From Arthrobacter sp. ISL-30 (GTDB lineage Bacteria; Actinomycetota; Actinomycetes; Actinomycetales; Micrococcaceae), in assembly GCF_018613855.1 (NCBI RefSeq), contig NZ_JAGGPK010000009.1, positions 112,592 through 176,591 on the forward strand: a stretch of 64,000 nt of DNA, in the 5' to 3' direction. Position 1 is the stretch's first letter, and each line of letters opens with the position of its first letter. Below the pieces are notes generated by a model. That model worked only from the letters and a program-made list of their open reading frames with translations, was not told the origin of the DNA and made no database searches. This document shows positions 27,713 through 34,747 of the stretch, one piece after another. Position numbers and translations under genes: made by a program.

Positions 27713-28050
27713 CCGTTTCACAGGTGACCACCCATATCCTCGACACCGGTTCCGGTCGCCCGGCAGCCGGAGTCGCCGTCGGACTTTACGCGCGCGACGG
27801 CGACGGCTGGACACCCGTTGCCGCTGGCACCACCGACGCCGACGGCCGCATCAAGGACCTGGGCCCTGAACACCTTCCTGCAGGCAGCTACCGCCTCAAC
27901 TTCGCCACGGGTGACTACTACGCAGGCCTCGGCACAGAGACGTTCTTCCCTGAAGTTGATCTGAACTTCACCATTTCTGACGGCGGCGAGCACTACCACG
28001 TGCCGCTCCTCCTGAGCCCCTTCGCCTTCTCAACGTACCGGGGCAGCTAA
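27709..28050 (+). CDS. uraH: 5-hydroxyisourate hydrolase (transthyretin-like)
   Basis: 113 residues, full length. THILDTGSGRPAAGV at the N-terminus holds the conserved His; the C-terminal tetrapeptide is YRGS, the HIU hydrolase signature. It converts 5-hydroxyisourate to OHCU for UraD. In many relatives uricase follows directly; here a minus-strand methyltransferase gene comes next. Confidence 0.93.
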   Translation: MTVSQVTTHILDTGSGRPAAGVAVGLYARDGDGWTPVAAGTTDADGRIKDLGPEHLPAGSYRLNFATGDYYAGLGTETFFPEVDLNFTISDGGEHYHVPLLLSPFAFSTYRGS

Positions 28051-28077
28051 GGCCTCAAAAGTTGAGTTCTGTAGGCG

Positions 28078-28914
28078 TCACACCTTCCGCGCAAGAAGCG
28101 AGAGACTCATGACGCCGTACTTCTCAGTTGCGGAACGGGCGCTTCCGGAGAGGAACTCATACTGGTTTTTCCTCTTTTGAACCAGGTCCAGTCCACTGTC
28201 CGCGATCAGGGCGTTATAGGCATCCACCTGCTCTGCTCCACCGACGCAGGCCGCCCACAAGTCTGCGCTACAGACGATTTTCGAGGAGAGCTGACGCTGG
28301 GTGACGATATCGGCAAAGGCCAATCGTCCACCCGGCCTCAGCACGCGAGACGCCTCCCGGAAGACAGCCTCCTTGTCCGGTGAGAGGTTGATAACGCCGT
28401 TTGAGATGACGCAATCGAAGCTTGCGCCATCGAAAGGCAGCTTCTCTATGCGACCTTCCACGAATCTGACATGGCCAAAACCGGACTGCTGGCGAAGGTC
28501 CTCTGCCTTGCGCAGCTGCTCGTGCGTCATGTCCACTCCCACCACACTCCCCGTGCTTCCCACTGCCACCGCTGCGGCGAAGGCATCTGTGCCGGATCCG
28601 CTGCCCAGGTCCAAAACCCTTTCTCCCTGCCTAAGTACGGCCAGGTCCAGGAAGTAGCCAACGCCGGCAAAGGATTCGATTGCACCTGCAGGGATAGCAT
28701 CGAGCAGCGTCTGAGGATAGCCAAGCCTCTCCGCTAGTGGACGGCCCAGTTCGAAGTGGTAGTTACCCTCCGGATGGCTGGCAACCTGCCGGTAGATATC
28801 TTTGACCTTGGCTTCGAGCGCAGTCCGATCAACGGCAAATTCTGTGATGCCCAAATCCTCCCCCACCTTCACTGGATTTCGAGAACTGTCGCGAACGGTT
28901 TCTGTGACTTCCAT
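28078..28914 (-). CDS. ArsM-like SAM-dependent methyltransferase
   Basis: 278 residues from the ATG at 28914. SAM motif I LDLGSGSGTDAFAAA (101-115), then VVGVDMTHEQLRKA and ISNGVINLSPDKEAV, LRPGGRLAFADI. Overall it follows arsenite methyltransferases, including C223 in WAACVGGAE. However, the arsenic-binding Cys of the family motif ISNCVINL is Gly here, and the N-terminal Cys pair is missing (ESFAGVGYF). Arsenite as substrate is therefore doubtful. Divergent from an ArsR-rhodanese regulator, with ArsR-like palindromes between. Confidence 0.7.
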   Translation of the reverse strand: MEVTETVRDSSRNPVKVGEDLGITEFAVDRTALEAKVKDIYRQVASHPEGNYHFELGRPLAERLGYPQTLLDAIPAGAIESFAGVGYFLDLAVLRQGERVLDLGSGSGTDAFAAAVAVGSTGSVVGVDMTHEQLRKAEDLRQQSGFGHVRFVEGRIEKLPFDGASFDCVISNGVINLSPDKEAVFREASRVLRPGGRLAFADIVTQRQLSSKIVCSADLWAACVGGAEQVDAYNALIADSGLDLVQKRKNQYEFLSGSARSATEKYGVMSLSLLARKV

Positions 28915-28966
28915 GCCTCTCGCCCCTTTTCCCCATCGGCGGGGAGGCCCCCGCACCCAGGCTCAT

Positions 28967-28986
28967 ATTCAAGTAGATGATTGAAT
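28967..28986. promoter_or_regulatory. ArsR-type operator candidate 1
   Basis: ATTCAA-N8-TTGAAT between the methyltransferase and ArsR-rhodanese genes. Its half-site is shared with the palindrome at 29010. Confidence 0.5.
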
Positions 28987-29009
28987 ACTGATCTGCTGAG
29001 ATACACTTG

Positions 29010-29025
29010 TCAAGTAATTACTTGA
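29010..29025. promoter_or_regulatory. ArsR-type operator candidate 2
   Basis: TCAAGTAATTACTTGA, a perfect 16-base palindrome 21 bases before the ArsR-rhodanese start. Position fits autorepression. Confidence 0.6.
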
Positions 29026-29046
29026 ATAAGGTTTCAGGGGGCCAGG

Positions 29047-29709
29047 ATGGGCAGCAGGGACGCAAAGAATGAACTGTTTGATGCCCTGGCTTCAGTCGCC
29101 AAGGTCCTGGGCAATGGCCGCAGGGCAGAAATCGTTGATGTCCTCGCTCAGGGCGAGCGTTCCGTCGAGGAACTTTCCAGCGAAATCGGTCAAACTGTGG
29201 CCAACACGTCACAACACCTTCAGCATCTCTTGAGGGCGGGCCTGGTGGATACCCGGCGGGACGGCACCCGCATTTACTACTCCCTGAGCAGCCCGTCCGT
29301 CTCGCACCTCTGGGGCACCATCCGGCAGGTTGCGGAGGAACACATCGAGCACCTGGAGGAGTTGGCCACGTCCTATCTCGGGGACCGATCCACGCTCACC
29401 ACCATGACACGCAGTGAACTCACTGACCGCCTTGACGCCGGCGACGTGATGGTTATCGACGTCCGCCCTGAAGTCGAATTCCGGGCCGGCCACATTGCCG
29501 GTGCAACTTCGATTCCAGTCAAGGAGTTGGAGGAGCGCCTCGATGGCTTACCAGACAGCCGGTTAGTAGTGGCGTACTGCAGGGGCCCGTATTGCGTCTA
29601 TGCGGATGATGCAGTCCGGGCACTCGGTCAGCGTGGCATTCAGGCGGCCAGGCTCGAGGAAGGATATCCGGAATGGCAGGACGCAGGCCTGCCCGTTCAG
29701 ACCAACTGA
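29047..29709 (+). CDS. ArsR-family regulator fused to rhodanese domain
   Basis: 220 residues. Residues 5-100 are an ArsR winged helix (ILAQGERSVEELS-like segment, IGQTVANTSQHLQHLLRAGL). Residues about 122-216 are a rhodanese domain with the active loop YCRGPYC (C178, second C183) after VIDVRPEVEFRAGHI. Such fusions are redox- or persulfide-responsive repressors in several groups. It is divergent from an ArsM-like methyltransferase and faces two palindromes. Confidence 0.88.
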   Translation: MGSRDAKNELFDALASVAKVLGNGRRAEIVDVLAQGERSVEELSSEIGQTVANTSQHLQHLLRAGLVDTRRDGTRIYYSLSSPSVSHLWGTIRQVAEEHIEHLEELATSYLGDRSTLTTMTRSELTDRLDAGDVMVIDVRPEVEFRAGHIAGATSIPVKELEERLDGLPDSRLVVAYCRGPYCVYADDAVRALGQRGIQAARLEEGYPEWQDAGLPVQTN

Positions 29710-29737
29710 CCATTCCACGACCGGTAGGGTTGAACGC

Positions 29738-30169
29738 ATGGCTTTTGAGGACTCGAACACCCCCGACGGCGGCTCCGGCACCGCCGGGAACGGCACCAAC
29801 GCTAACGGCACCGCCGGGAACGGCACCAACGCTAACGGCAACGGCACAGGCGGAAACAGCACCAACCCGAGCAATTCTCCCGAACGGCGCGGCGTCACTG
29901 TCCGCCGTGCACCCAGGTTTGTGCCATTCATGGTCCTCGGTGGACTCGTTGGCATCATCGTCGCCGCCGTGGTGGCCTACGGACTTCCTGGCGATCCGAG
30001 CTTCGATGCGAACTCAGTATTCGGTTTCTTCCTCGTGGCTTTCGGCGCGGGCGGAGTGATCCTGGGCGCAATCGTGGCCCTGGTCCTGGACCGCCTCAGC
30101 GTCCGCCGTGCAGAGCGTGCAGTGGTGGAATCCGTGCCGGACAACGCTCCGGACGACCCCGACGCCTGA
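29738..30169 (+). CDS. Membrane protein with Gly/Asn-rich repeat N-terminus
   Basis: 143 residues from the ATG at 29738. Residues 12-45 are low complexity (GTAGNGTNAN twice, then NGTGGN). Two membrane segments follow: FVPFMVLGGLVGIIVAAVVA and FGFFLVAFGAGGVILGAIVA, then a basic loop and acidic tail (DNAPDDPDA). This type is common beside purF in Micrococcaceae; function unknown. Confidence 0.7.
   Translation: MAFEDSNTPDGGSGTAGNGTNANGTAGNGTNANGNGTGGNSTNPSNSPERRGVTVRRAPRFVPFMVLGGLVGIIVAAVVAYGLPGDPSFDANSVFGFFLVAFGAGGVILGAIVALVLDRLSVRRAERAVVESVPDNAPDDPDA
29777..29836 (+). repeat. 30-base tandem repeat, two exact copies, in the membrane protein gene
   Basis: Units 29777-29806 and 29807-29836 encode GTAGNGTNAN twice. 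In-frame unit length allows copy-number change without frameshift. Confidence 0.8.
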
Positions 30170-30256
30170 GCCCGCCGCTAAGGGCACCAACGCCGGCGGC
30201 CGGTCACAATCCCGGCCGGTGAAAATACCACGCCAACATCGTGAGACAATCGATCA

Positions 30257-31927
30257 GTGGCACGTGGCGACGGAAAACTTTCTCATGATCTTCTCCCCGG
30301 CGAAAAAGGACCTCAGGATGCTTGTGGCGTCTTCGGTGTCTGGGCTCCTGGGGAAGAAGTAGCAAAACTCACCTATTACGGGCTGTACGCGCTGCAGCAC
30401 CGCGGACAGGAGTCGGCTGGCATTGCGACCAGCGACGGCAAGCGCATCAACGTCTACAAGGACATGGGCCTCGTGTCCCAAGTGTTCGACGAGACCACGC
30501 TCAATACCCTCACTGGCCACCTGGCTGTGGGCCACTGCCGCTACTCCACCACTGGAGCAAGCCACTGGGCCAACGCACAGCCGACGCTCGGCGCAACCGC
30601 CACCGGGACCGTAGCCCTCGCCCACAACGGCAACCTGACCAACACTGCCGAGCTCAAGGACATGATCCTGACCCGCAACGGCGGACAGCTCAGCGGTGAA
30701 ATGAAGCAGGGCAACACCTCCGATACTGCTCTGGTCACCGCGCTCCTGGAGGGCGAAGAAGGCAAGAGTCTCGAAGAGACCGCCATGGAGTTGCTGCCCA
30801 AGATTCGTGGCGGATTCTGCTTCGTGTTCATGGATGAAGGCACCCTCTACGCCGCCCGCGACACCTACGGCATCCGTCCCCTCTGCCTCGGCCGCCTTGA
30901 GCGTGGCTGGGTTGTCGCCTCCGAGCAGGCAGGCCTGGCTACCGTGGGCGCCAGCTTCATCCGTGAGATCGAGCCCGGCGAATTCATCGCCATCGACGAG
31001 AACGGCGTCCGTTCCCAGCGCTTCGCGGATGCGACGCCGGCCGGTTGCGTTTTCGAGTACGTCTACCTCGCGCGTCCGGACGCCGCCATCGCCGGCCGTT
31101 CCGTGTACGAATCCCGCGTAGAGATGGGCCGACAGCTCGCCCGCGAAAACACCCACGCGGCCGACATCGTCATACCGGTCCCCGAATCCGGCACCCCGGC
31201 CGCCGTCGGTTACGCCGAAGCATCCGGTATCCCGTTCGCGCACGGTTTCGTGAAGAACGCCTATGTGGGCCGGACGTTCATCCAGCCTTCCCAGACGCTC
31301 CGTCAGCTGGGCATCCGCCTGAAACTCAACGCGCTGGAGTCCGTCATCCGCGGCAAGCGTGTTGTGGTGGTGGACGACTCGATCGTACGCGGCAACACGC
31401 AGCGCGCAATCGTGCGGATGCTCCGGGAAGCCGGCGCCGCTGAAGTCCACATCAAGATCTCCTCCCCGCCCGTCCAGTGGCCCTGCTTCTACGGCATCGA
31501 CTTTGCCTCACGGGCGGAGCTCATCGCCAACGGCGCCACCATCGACGAGATCTCCCAGGCCATCGGAGCCGACTCCCTGGCCTACATCTCCGAAGAAGGC
31601 ATGATCGGCGCAACGCAGCAGCCGCGCGAACGCCTCTGCACTGCCTGCTTCACCGGCCAGTACCCCATCGAACTCCCGGGCTCGGACAAACTCGGCAAGA
31701 ACCTGCTGGAGCGCACCGACCTCGGCGGCCTCCCGGCGTCGGGCCCTTCCGCTAACGCCGCCGTCCCCGCCACCGCAGATCCGGCAGAGAAGCCGGGCGC
31801 TACGGGCTGCGATCCCGGACCCGACTCCGAATTCGAGAACCTGCTGACGGACGCTGATCGTTTGGACGCTGATGGATTGAACGCCGCTGGATTGAACGCC
31901 GCCGAAAAGAAAGAGTCTTCCGTATGA
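30257..31927 (+). CDS. purF: Amidophosphoribosyltransferase
   Basis: 556 residues from a GTG with no ribosome binding site; GACAAT (30245-30250) could be a -10 of a nearly leaderless mRNA. A 22-residue propeptide precedes C23 in QDACGVFGVW, the N-terminal nucleophile of the glutaminase domain. The PRTase loop is VVVVDDSIVRGNTQ. Two Cys in the tail (RLCTACFTGQYP) fit the Fe-S type. The C-terminus is extended, with LDADGLNAAGLNAAEK repeats. It catalyses the first step of purine synthesis. Its stop overlaps purM by 4 bases. Confidence 0.95.
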   Translation: MARGDGKLSHDLLPGEKGPQDACGVFGVWAPGEEVAKLTYYGLYALQHRGQESAGIATSDGKRINVYKDMGLVSQVFDETTLNTLTGHLAVGHCRYSTTGASHWANAQPTLGATATGTVALAHNGNLTNTAELKDMILTRNGGQLSGEMKQGNTSDTALVTALLEGEEGKSLEETAMELLPKIRGGFCFVFMDEGTLYAARDTYGIRPLCLGRLERGWVVASEQAGLATVGASFIREIEPGEFIAIDENGVRSQRFADATPAGCVFEYVYLARPDAAIAGRSVYESRVEMGRQLARENTHAADIVIPVPESGTPAAVGYAEASGIPFAHGFVKNAYVGRTFIQPSQTLRQLGIRLKLNALESVIRGKRVVVVDDSIVRGNTQRAIVRMLREAGAAEVHIKISSPPVQWPCFYGIDFASRAELIANGATIDEISQAIGADSLAYISEEGMIGATQQPRERLCTACFTGQYPIELPGSDKLGKNLLERTDLGGLPASGPSANAAVPATADPAEKPGATGCDPGPDSEFENLLTDADRLDADGLNAAGLNAAEKKESSV

Positions 31928-33069
31928 CCTCCGCCTCCCCCTCCGGGAACAACGCCGGCATCACCTACGCTTCCGCGGGCGTCGACGTCGAAGCGGGCGA
32001 CCGCGCCGTCGAACTCATGAAGGACGCCGTCAAGGCCACCCACAACTCATCGGTGATCGGCGGCGTCGGCGGTTTTGCCGGACTGTTCGATGTCTCAAGG
32101 CTCCTCACCTACAAGAAGCCGCTGCTGGCCACCTCCACAGACGGCGTCGGAACCAAAGTTGCCATCGCCCAGGCCATGGACATCCACGACACCGTCGGCT
32201 TCGACCTGGTGGGCATGGTGGTGGACGACATCGTGGTGGTTGGCGCCGAGCCGCTGTACATGACCGACTACATCGCCTGCGGCAAAGTTGTTCCGGAGCG
32301 GATCGCGGACATCGTTCGCGGCATCGCGTCCGCTTGTTCCGTAGCCGGCACCGCCCTGGTCGGCGGGGAGACCGCCGAGCACCCTGGACTGCTGGGAGAG
32401 CAGGAGTACGACGTCGCCGGTGCCGCCACCGGAGTCATCGAGGCCGACCAGTTGCTGGGCCCGGACCGCGTCCGCGCCGGCGATGTTGTGATCGGCATGG
32501 CCTCCTCGGGCCTGCACTCCAACGGCTACTCCCTCGTTCGCCGCGTGATCAACCATGCCGGTTGGGCACTGGATCGCCAGGTCTCCGAACTCGGCCGCAC
32601 CTTGGGCGAAGAACTCCTGGAGCCTACCCGCGTCTATGCCGCTGACTGCCTGGATCTCGCCCGCGCCTTCCCGGTCAACTCCGGCCAGGGCGTCAACGGC
32701 TTCAGCCATGTTACTGGCGGTGGTCTGGCTGCCAACCTGGCCCGCGTCCTTCCGCAGGGCCTCGTGGCCACCGTGGACCGTGCCACCTGGGAACTCCCCG
32801 CCATCTTCAAGCTGGTCTCCGAGCTGGGCAACGTTCCGCTGGCCGACCTGGAGCGCACCCTCAACCTCGGTGTCGGCATGGTGGCAATCGTATCCCCCCA
32901 GATCGCCGACGCTGCTGTGGCCCGCCTCAACGAGCGCGGCCTGCCGTCCTGGATCATGGGAACGGTCGACGCCGATTCCGCCTCGATCGACAAGACCGGC
33001 CCGGACTACGTCCAGGGCGCCAAGGGTGTCGACGGCGGAGCTGTCCGCCTGGTCAACGCCTACGCCTAG
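31924..33069 (+). CDS. purM: Phosphoribosylformylglycinamidine cyclo-ligase (AIR synthetase)
   Basis: 381 residues. ITYASAGVDVEAGDRAVELM at the start, STDGVGTKVAIAQ, DIVVVGAEPLYMTDYIACGK and GLHSNGYSLVRRV are all PurM signatures. It closes the imidazole ring (FGAM to AIR). Coupled to purF by ATGA. A palindromic element and a strong terminator follow. Confidence 0.95.
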   Translation: MTSASPSGNNAGITYASAGVDVEAGDRAVELMKDAVKATHNSSVIGGVGGFAGLFDVSRLLTYKKPLLATSTDGVGTKVAIAQAMDIHDTVGFDLVGMVVDDIVVVGAEPLYMTDYIACGKVVPERIADIVRGIASACSVAGTALVGGETAEHPGLLGEQEYDVAGAATGVIEADQLLGPDRVRAGDVVIGMASSGLHSNGYSLVRRVINHAGWALDRQVSELGRTLGEELLEPTRVYAADCLDLARAFPVNSGQGVNGFSHVTGGGLAANLARVLPQGLVATVDRATWELPAIFKLVSELGNVPLADLERTLNLGVGMVAIVSPQIADAAVARLNERGLPSWIMGTVDADSASIDKTGPDYVQGAKGVDGGAVRLVNAYA

Positions 33070-33083
33070 GAGTTCCGCCCAAG

Positions 33084-33149
33084 CCCAACTGGCTCGCAGT
33101 AGTTGTCGTTAAAACCCGCTTTAACGACCACTACTGCGAGCCAGTTGGG
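33084..33149. repeat. Palindromic dispersed repeat, copy 2
   Basis: 30-base arms with a single mismatch around a 6-base loop (ACCCGC); the left arm begins CCCAACTGGCTCGCAGTAGT. It resembles the element at 19619-19680 after bcp. Both copies are just downstream of stop codons. Confidence 0.65.
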
Positions 33150-33165
33150 TGCGGAACAAAGCAGG

Positions 33166-33213
33166 AAAGCCCGCAGGGTACGCCGAATCACAGCGTGCCC
33201 CTGCGGGCTTTTT
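33166..33213 (+). terminator. Rho-independent terminator after purM
   Basis: GCCCGCAGGG (33169-33178) pairs with CCCTGCGGGC (33199-33208), with an inner ACGC/GCGT stem, followed by TTTTT. Confidence 0.85.
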
Positions 33214-33381
33214 CGTGGCGGTTATTCCCTAAGGAGGGCCTGGCATTTTGGATATGCCAAAGGACCTTTTGGAGATACCGAAGAACCTGGCGGCCCCTGG
33301 TTCGAATGCAGTATTCGGACCCGCGGGGACAGGTCAAGAAATACAACGACTAGTACGCTTCCCATCTCTGGGATACGACAG

Positions 33382-33615
33382 CTAGCGGATGCGGCGGGTG
33401 TCTACCTCGTCGTCATCGTCTTCCAAGTCTTCTGCGTACTTGTCCTCGTAAGCCGAGTAGTCCGGCTCAGTAGGATCATCCGCGAAGCGGCTCGTCGCAC
33501 GACTGGATGGACCCGTGAGCTCACGCTGAAGGGCCGAATAGTCAGTGTTCGGGGAGTAGTACTTGATGTCCCGAGCCTGCTTGGTAGCTTTTGCCTTTTG
33601 ACGGCCGCGCCCCAT
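33382..33615 (-). CDS. DUF3073 family protein
   Basis: 77 residues from the ATG at 33615 (AGGGGG upstream). It begins GRGRQKAKATKQARDIKYYS, the family hallmark, and ends in an acidic stretch (EDLEDDDDE). DUF3073 proteins are small, charged and confined to Actinobacteria; function unknown. It typically lies next to purM, as here. Confidence 0.85.
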   Translation of the reverse strand: MGRGRQKAKATKQARDIKYYSPNTDYSALQRELTGPSSRATSRFADDPTEPDYSAYEDKYAEDLEDDDDEVDTRRIR

Positions 33616-33872
33616 GGCGTGACCCCCTTTTGTACTTGGACCGGAGGTGGTCACCATGGCGATCGGTGAGGCCCCGGAATGTTTGGTCAATTTGTCGTAT
33701 GTCTAGGTTACATGCTTTCGCCCACTGGTGCTTGCCACTAGGGGCCGGTTTAGGGTGCGTCGTAGACCACATAGGGCTTGCTGTCCTTATCGCCCCATAA
33801 AAAACTTGGGTAGAGTCGCAACTAAGTTGCACTATTGGGGGCTCGACGGCAAGGAAGGTGCAGATTCGAAAG

Positions 33873-34703
33873 ATGAGCCAGGACAACAACAAGCCAGGCA
33901 AGGACGAACCGGAGGTCAACGGTACGCCCGTTGATCTGGGAAGCCACAACCCTGACCCAAACGCTCACAACTGGCTGCACCCTGAGGAAGACCTCGACAC
34001 GTGGGATCATGCGCTTGACGCAACGGAAGAGGCCGCCTCGCCCGGGAATGAGGAGGACACAGTCGAGGAAGCCGTGACCTCATTGGGCCTGGCTCCGGCA
34101 CCCCTGCCACCGCCACCGGCCGACGCGCCAACAGGCTACGCACCCCTAGCCCATACCGGAGCCTCAGGACCCACCCCTGAGAACACGGGAAGCCGCCAGC
34201 GCCTGATCATCGGTGCCATTGTGGCGGCTGTCCTGCTCCTCATCGGCGTCGGCATCTGGCTGCTCATGAACGTCCTCAGCAGCAACTCGACGGCGCAGCC
34301 CGCTGCCACCGAACCGGCGCCGTTGGAATCGTCGCAGAGTGCCGGCCCGCTGCCGCGCGAAGCCAACGCCATGGAGTTCCAACTGGGCGACTGTTTTGCC
34401 GACTTTGACTCGGAGTCGACAAAGGCCAAAGCCGTAGAGTGCGATACCGGCCATTCCGCGCAGCTAGTGGCGGTGCATCGCTATCCCGACGACGAAGCCT
34501 ACCCGGGCCGTGACGCACTGAAAGTCAGGGCCCAGGATTCCTGCAAGAACGCCAAGCTGAACGAAAAATCGAACGAGTACGCGCTGACCTTCCAGCTGGT
34601 CTACCCGAGCAACACCAGCTGGGAGAAGGGAGATCGGCGGGTCGACTGCTTCGTCATGGTGGGTACCGGCAACACGATCATGCACGACCTGCTGCAGCGG
34701 TAA
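33873..34703 (+). CDS. Septum-formation-domain membrane protein
   Basis: 276 residues from the ATG at 33873; a GTG at 33858 is in frame but touches its AAGGAAG. Residues 1-110 are acidic, Pro-rich and cytoplasmic; one membrane segment (RLIIGAIVAAVLLLIGVGIW) is near 112-131; the outer part (VGDCF-like LGDCFADFD, VECDTGHSAQLVAVHRYP, SCKNAK, RRVDCFVMVG) carries four Cys in the septum-formation domain. Likely an envelope protein; mechanism unknown. Confidence 0.7.
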   Translation: MSQDNNKPGKDEPEVNGTPVDLGSHNPDPNAHNWLHPEEDLDTWDHALDATEEAASPGNEEDTVEEAVTSLGLAPAPLPPPPADAPTGYAPLAHTGASGPTPENTGSRQRLIIGAIVAAVLLLIGVGIWLLMNVLSSNSTAQPAATEPAPLESSQSAGPLPREANAMEFQLGDCFADFDSESTKAKAVECDTGHSAQLVAVHRYPDDEAYPGRDALKVRAQDSCKNAKLNEKSNEYALTFQLVYPSNTSWEKGDRRVDCFVMVGTGNTIMHDLLQR

Positions 34704-34715
34704 CTCTGCAGCAGG
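34688..34715. terminator. Hairpin at the septum-protein stop, facing clpB
   Basis: CCTGCTGCAG, 8-base loop with the TAA stop, CTGCAGCAGG. Lies between convergent genes; no T-run. Confidence 0.4.
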
Positions 34716-34747
34716 CCGTTCAGCTAACGCTTCAGCTAGCGCGCACG

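Noticed and set aside
30254..31450. A 398-codon minus-strand frame
   Set aside because: Antisense to purF.
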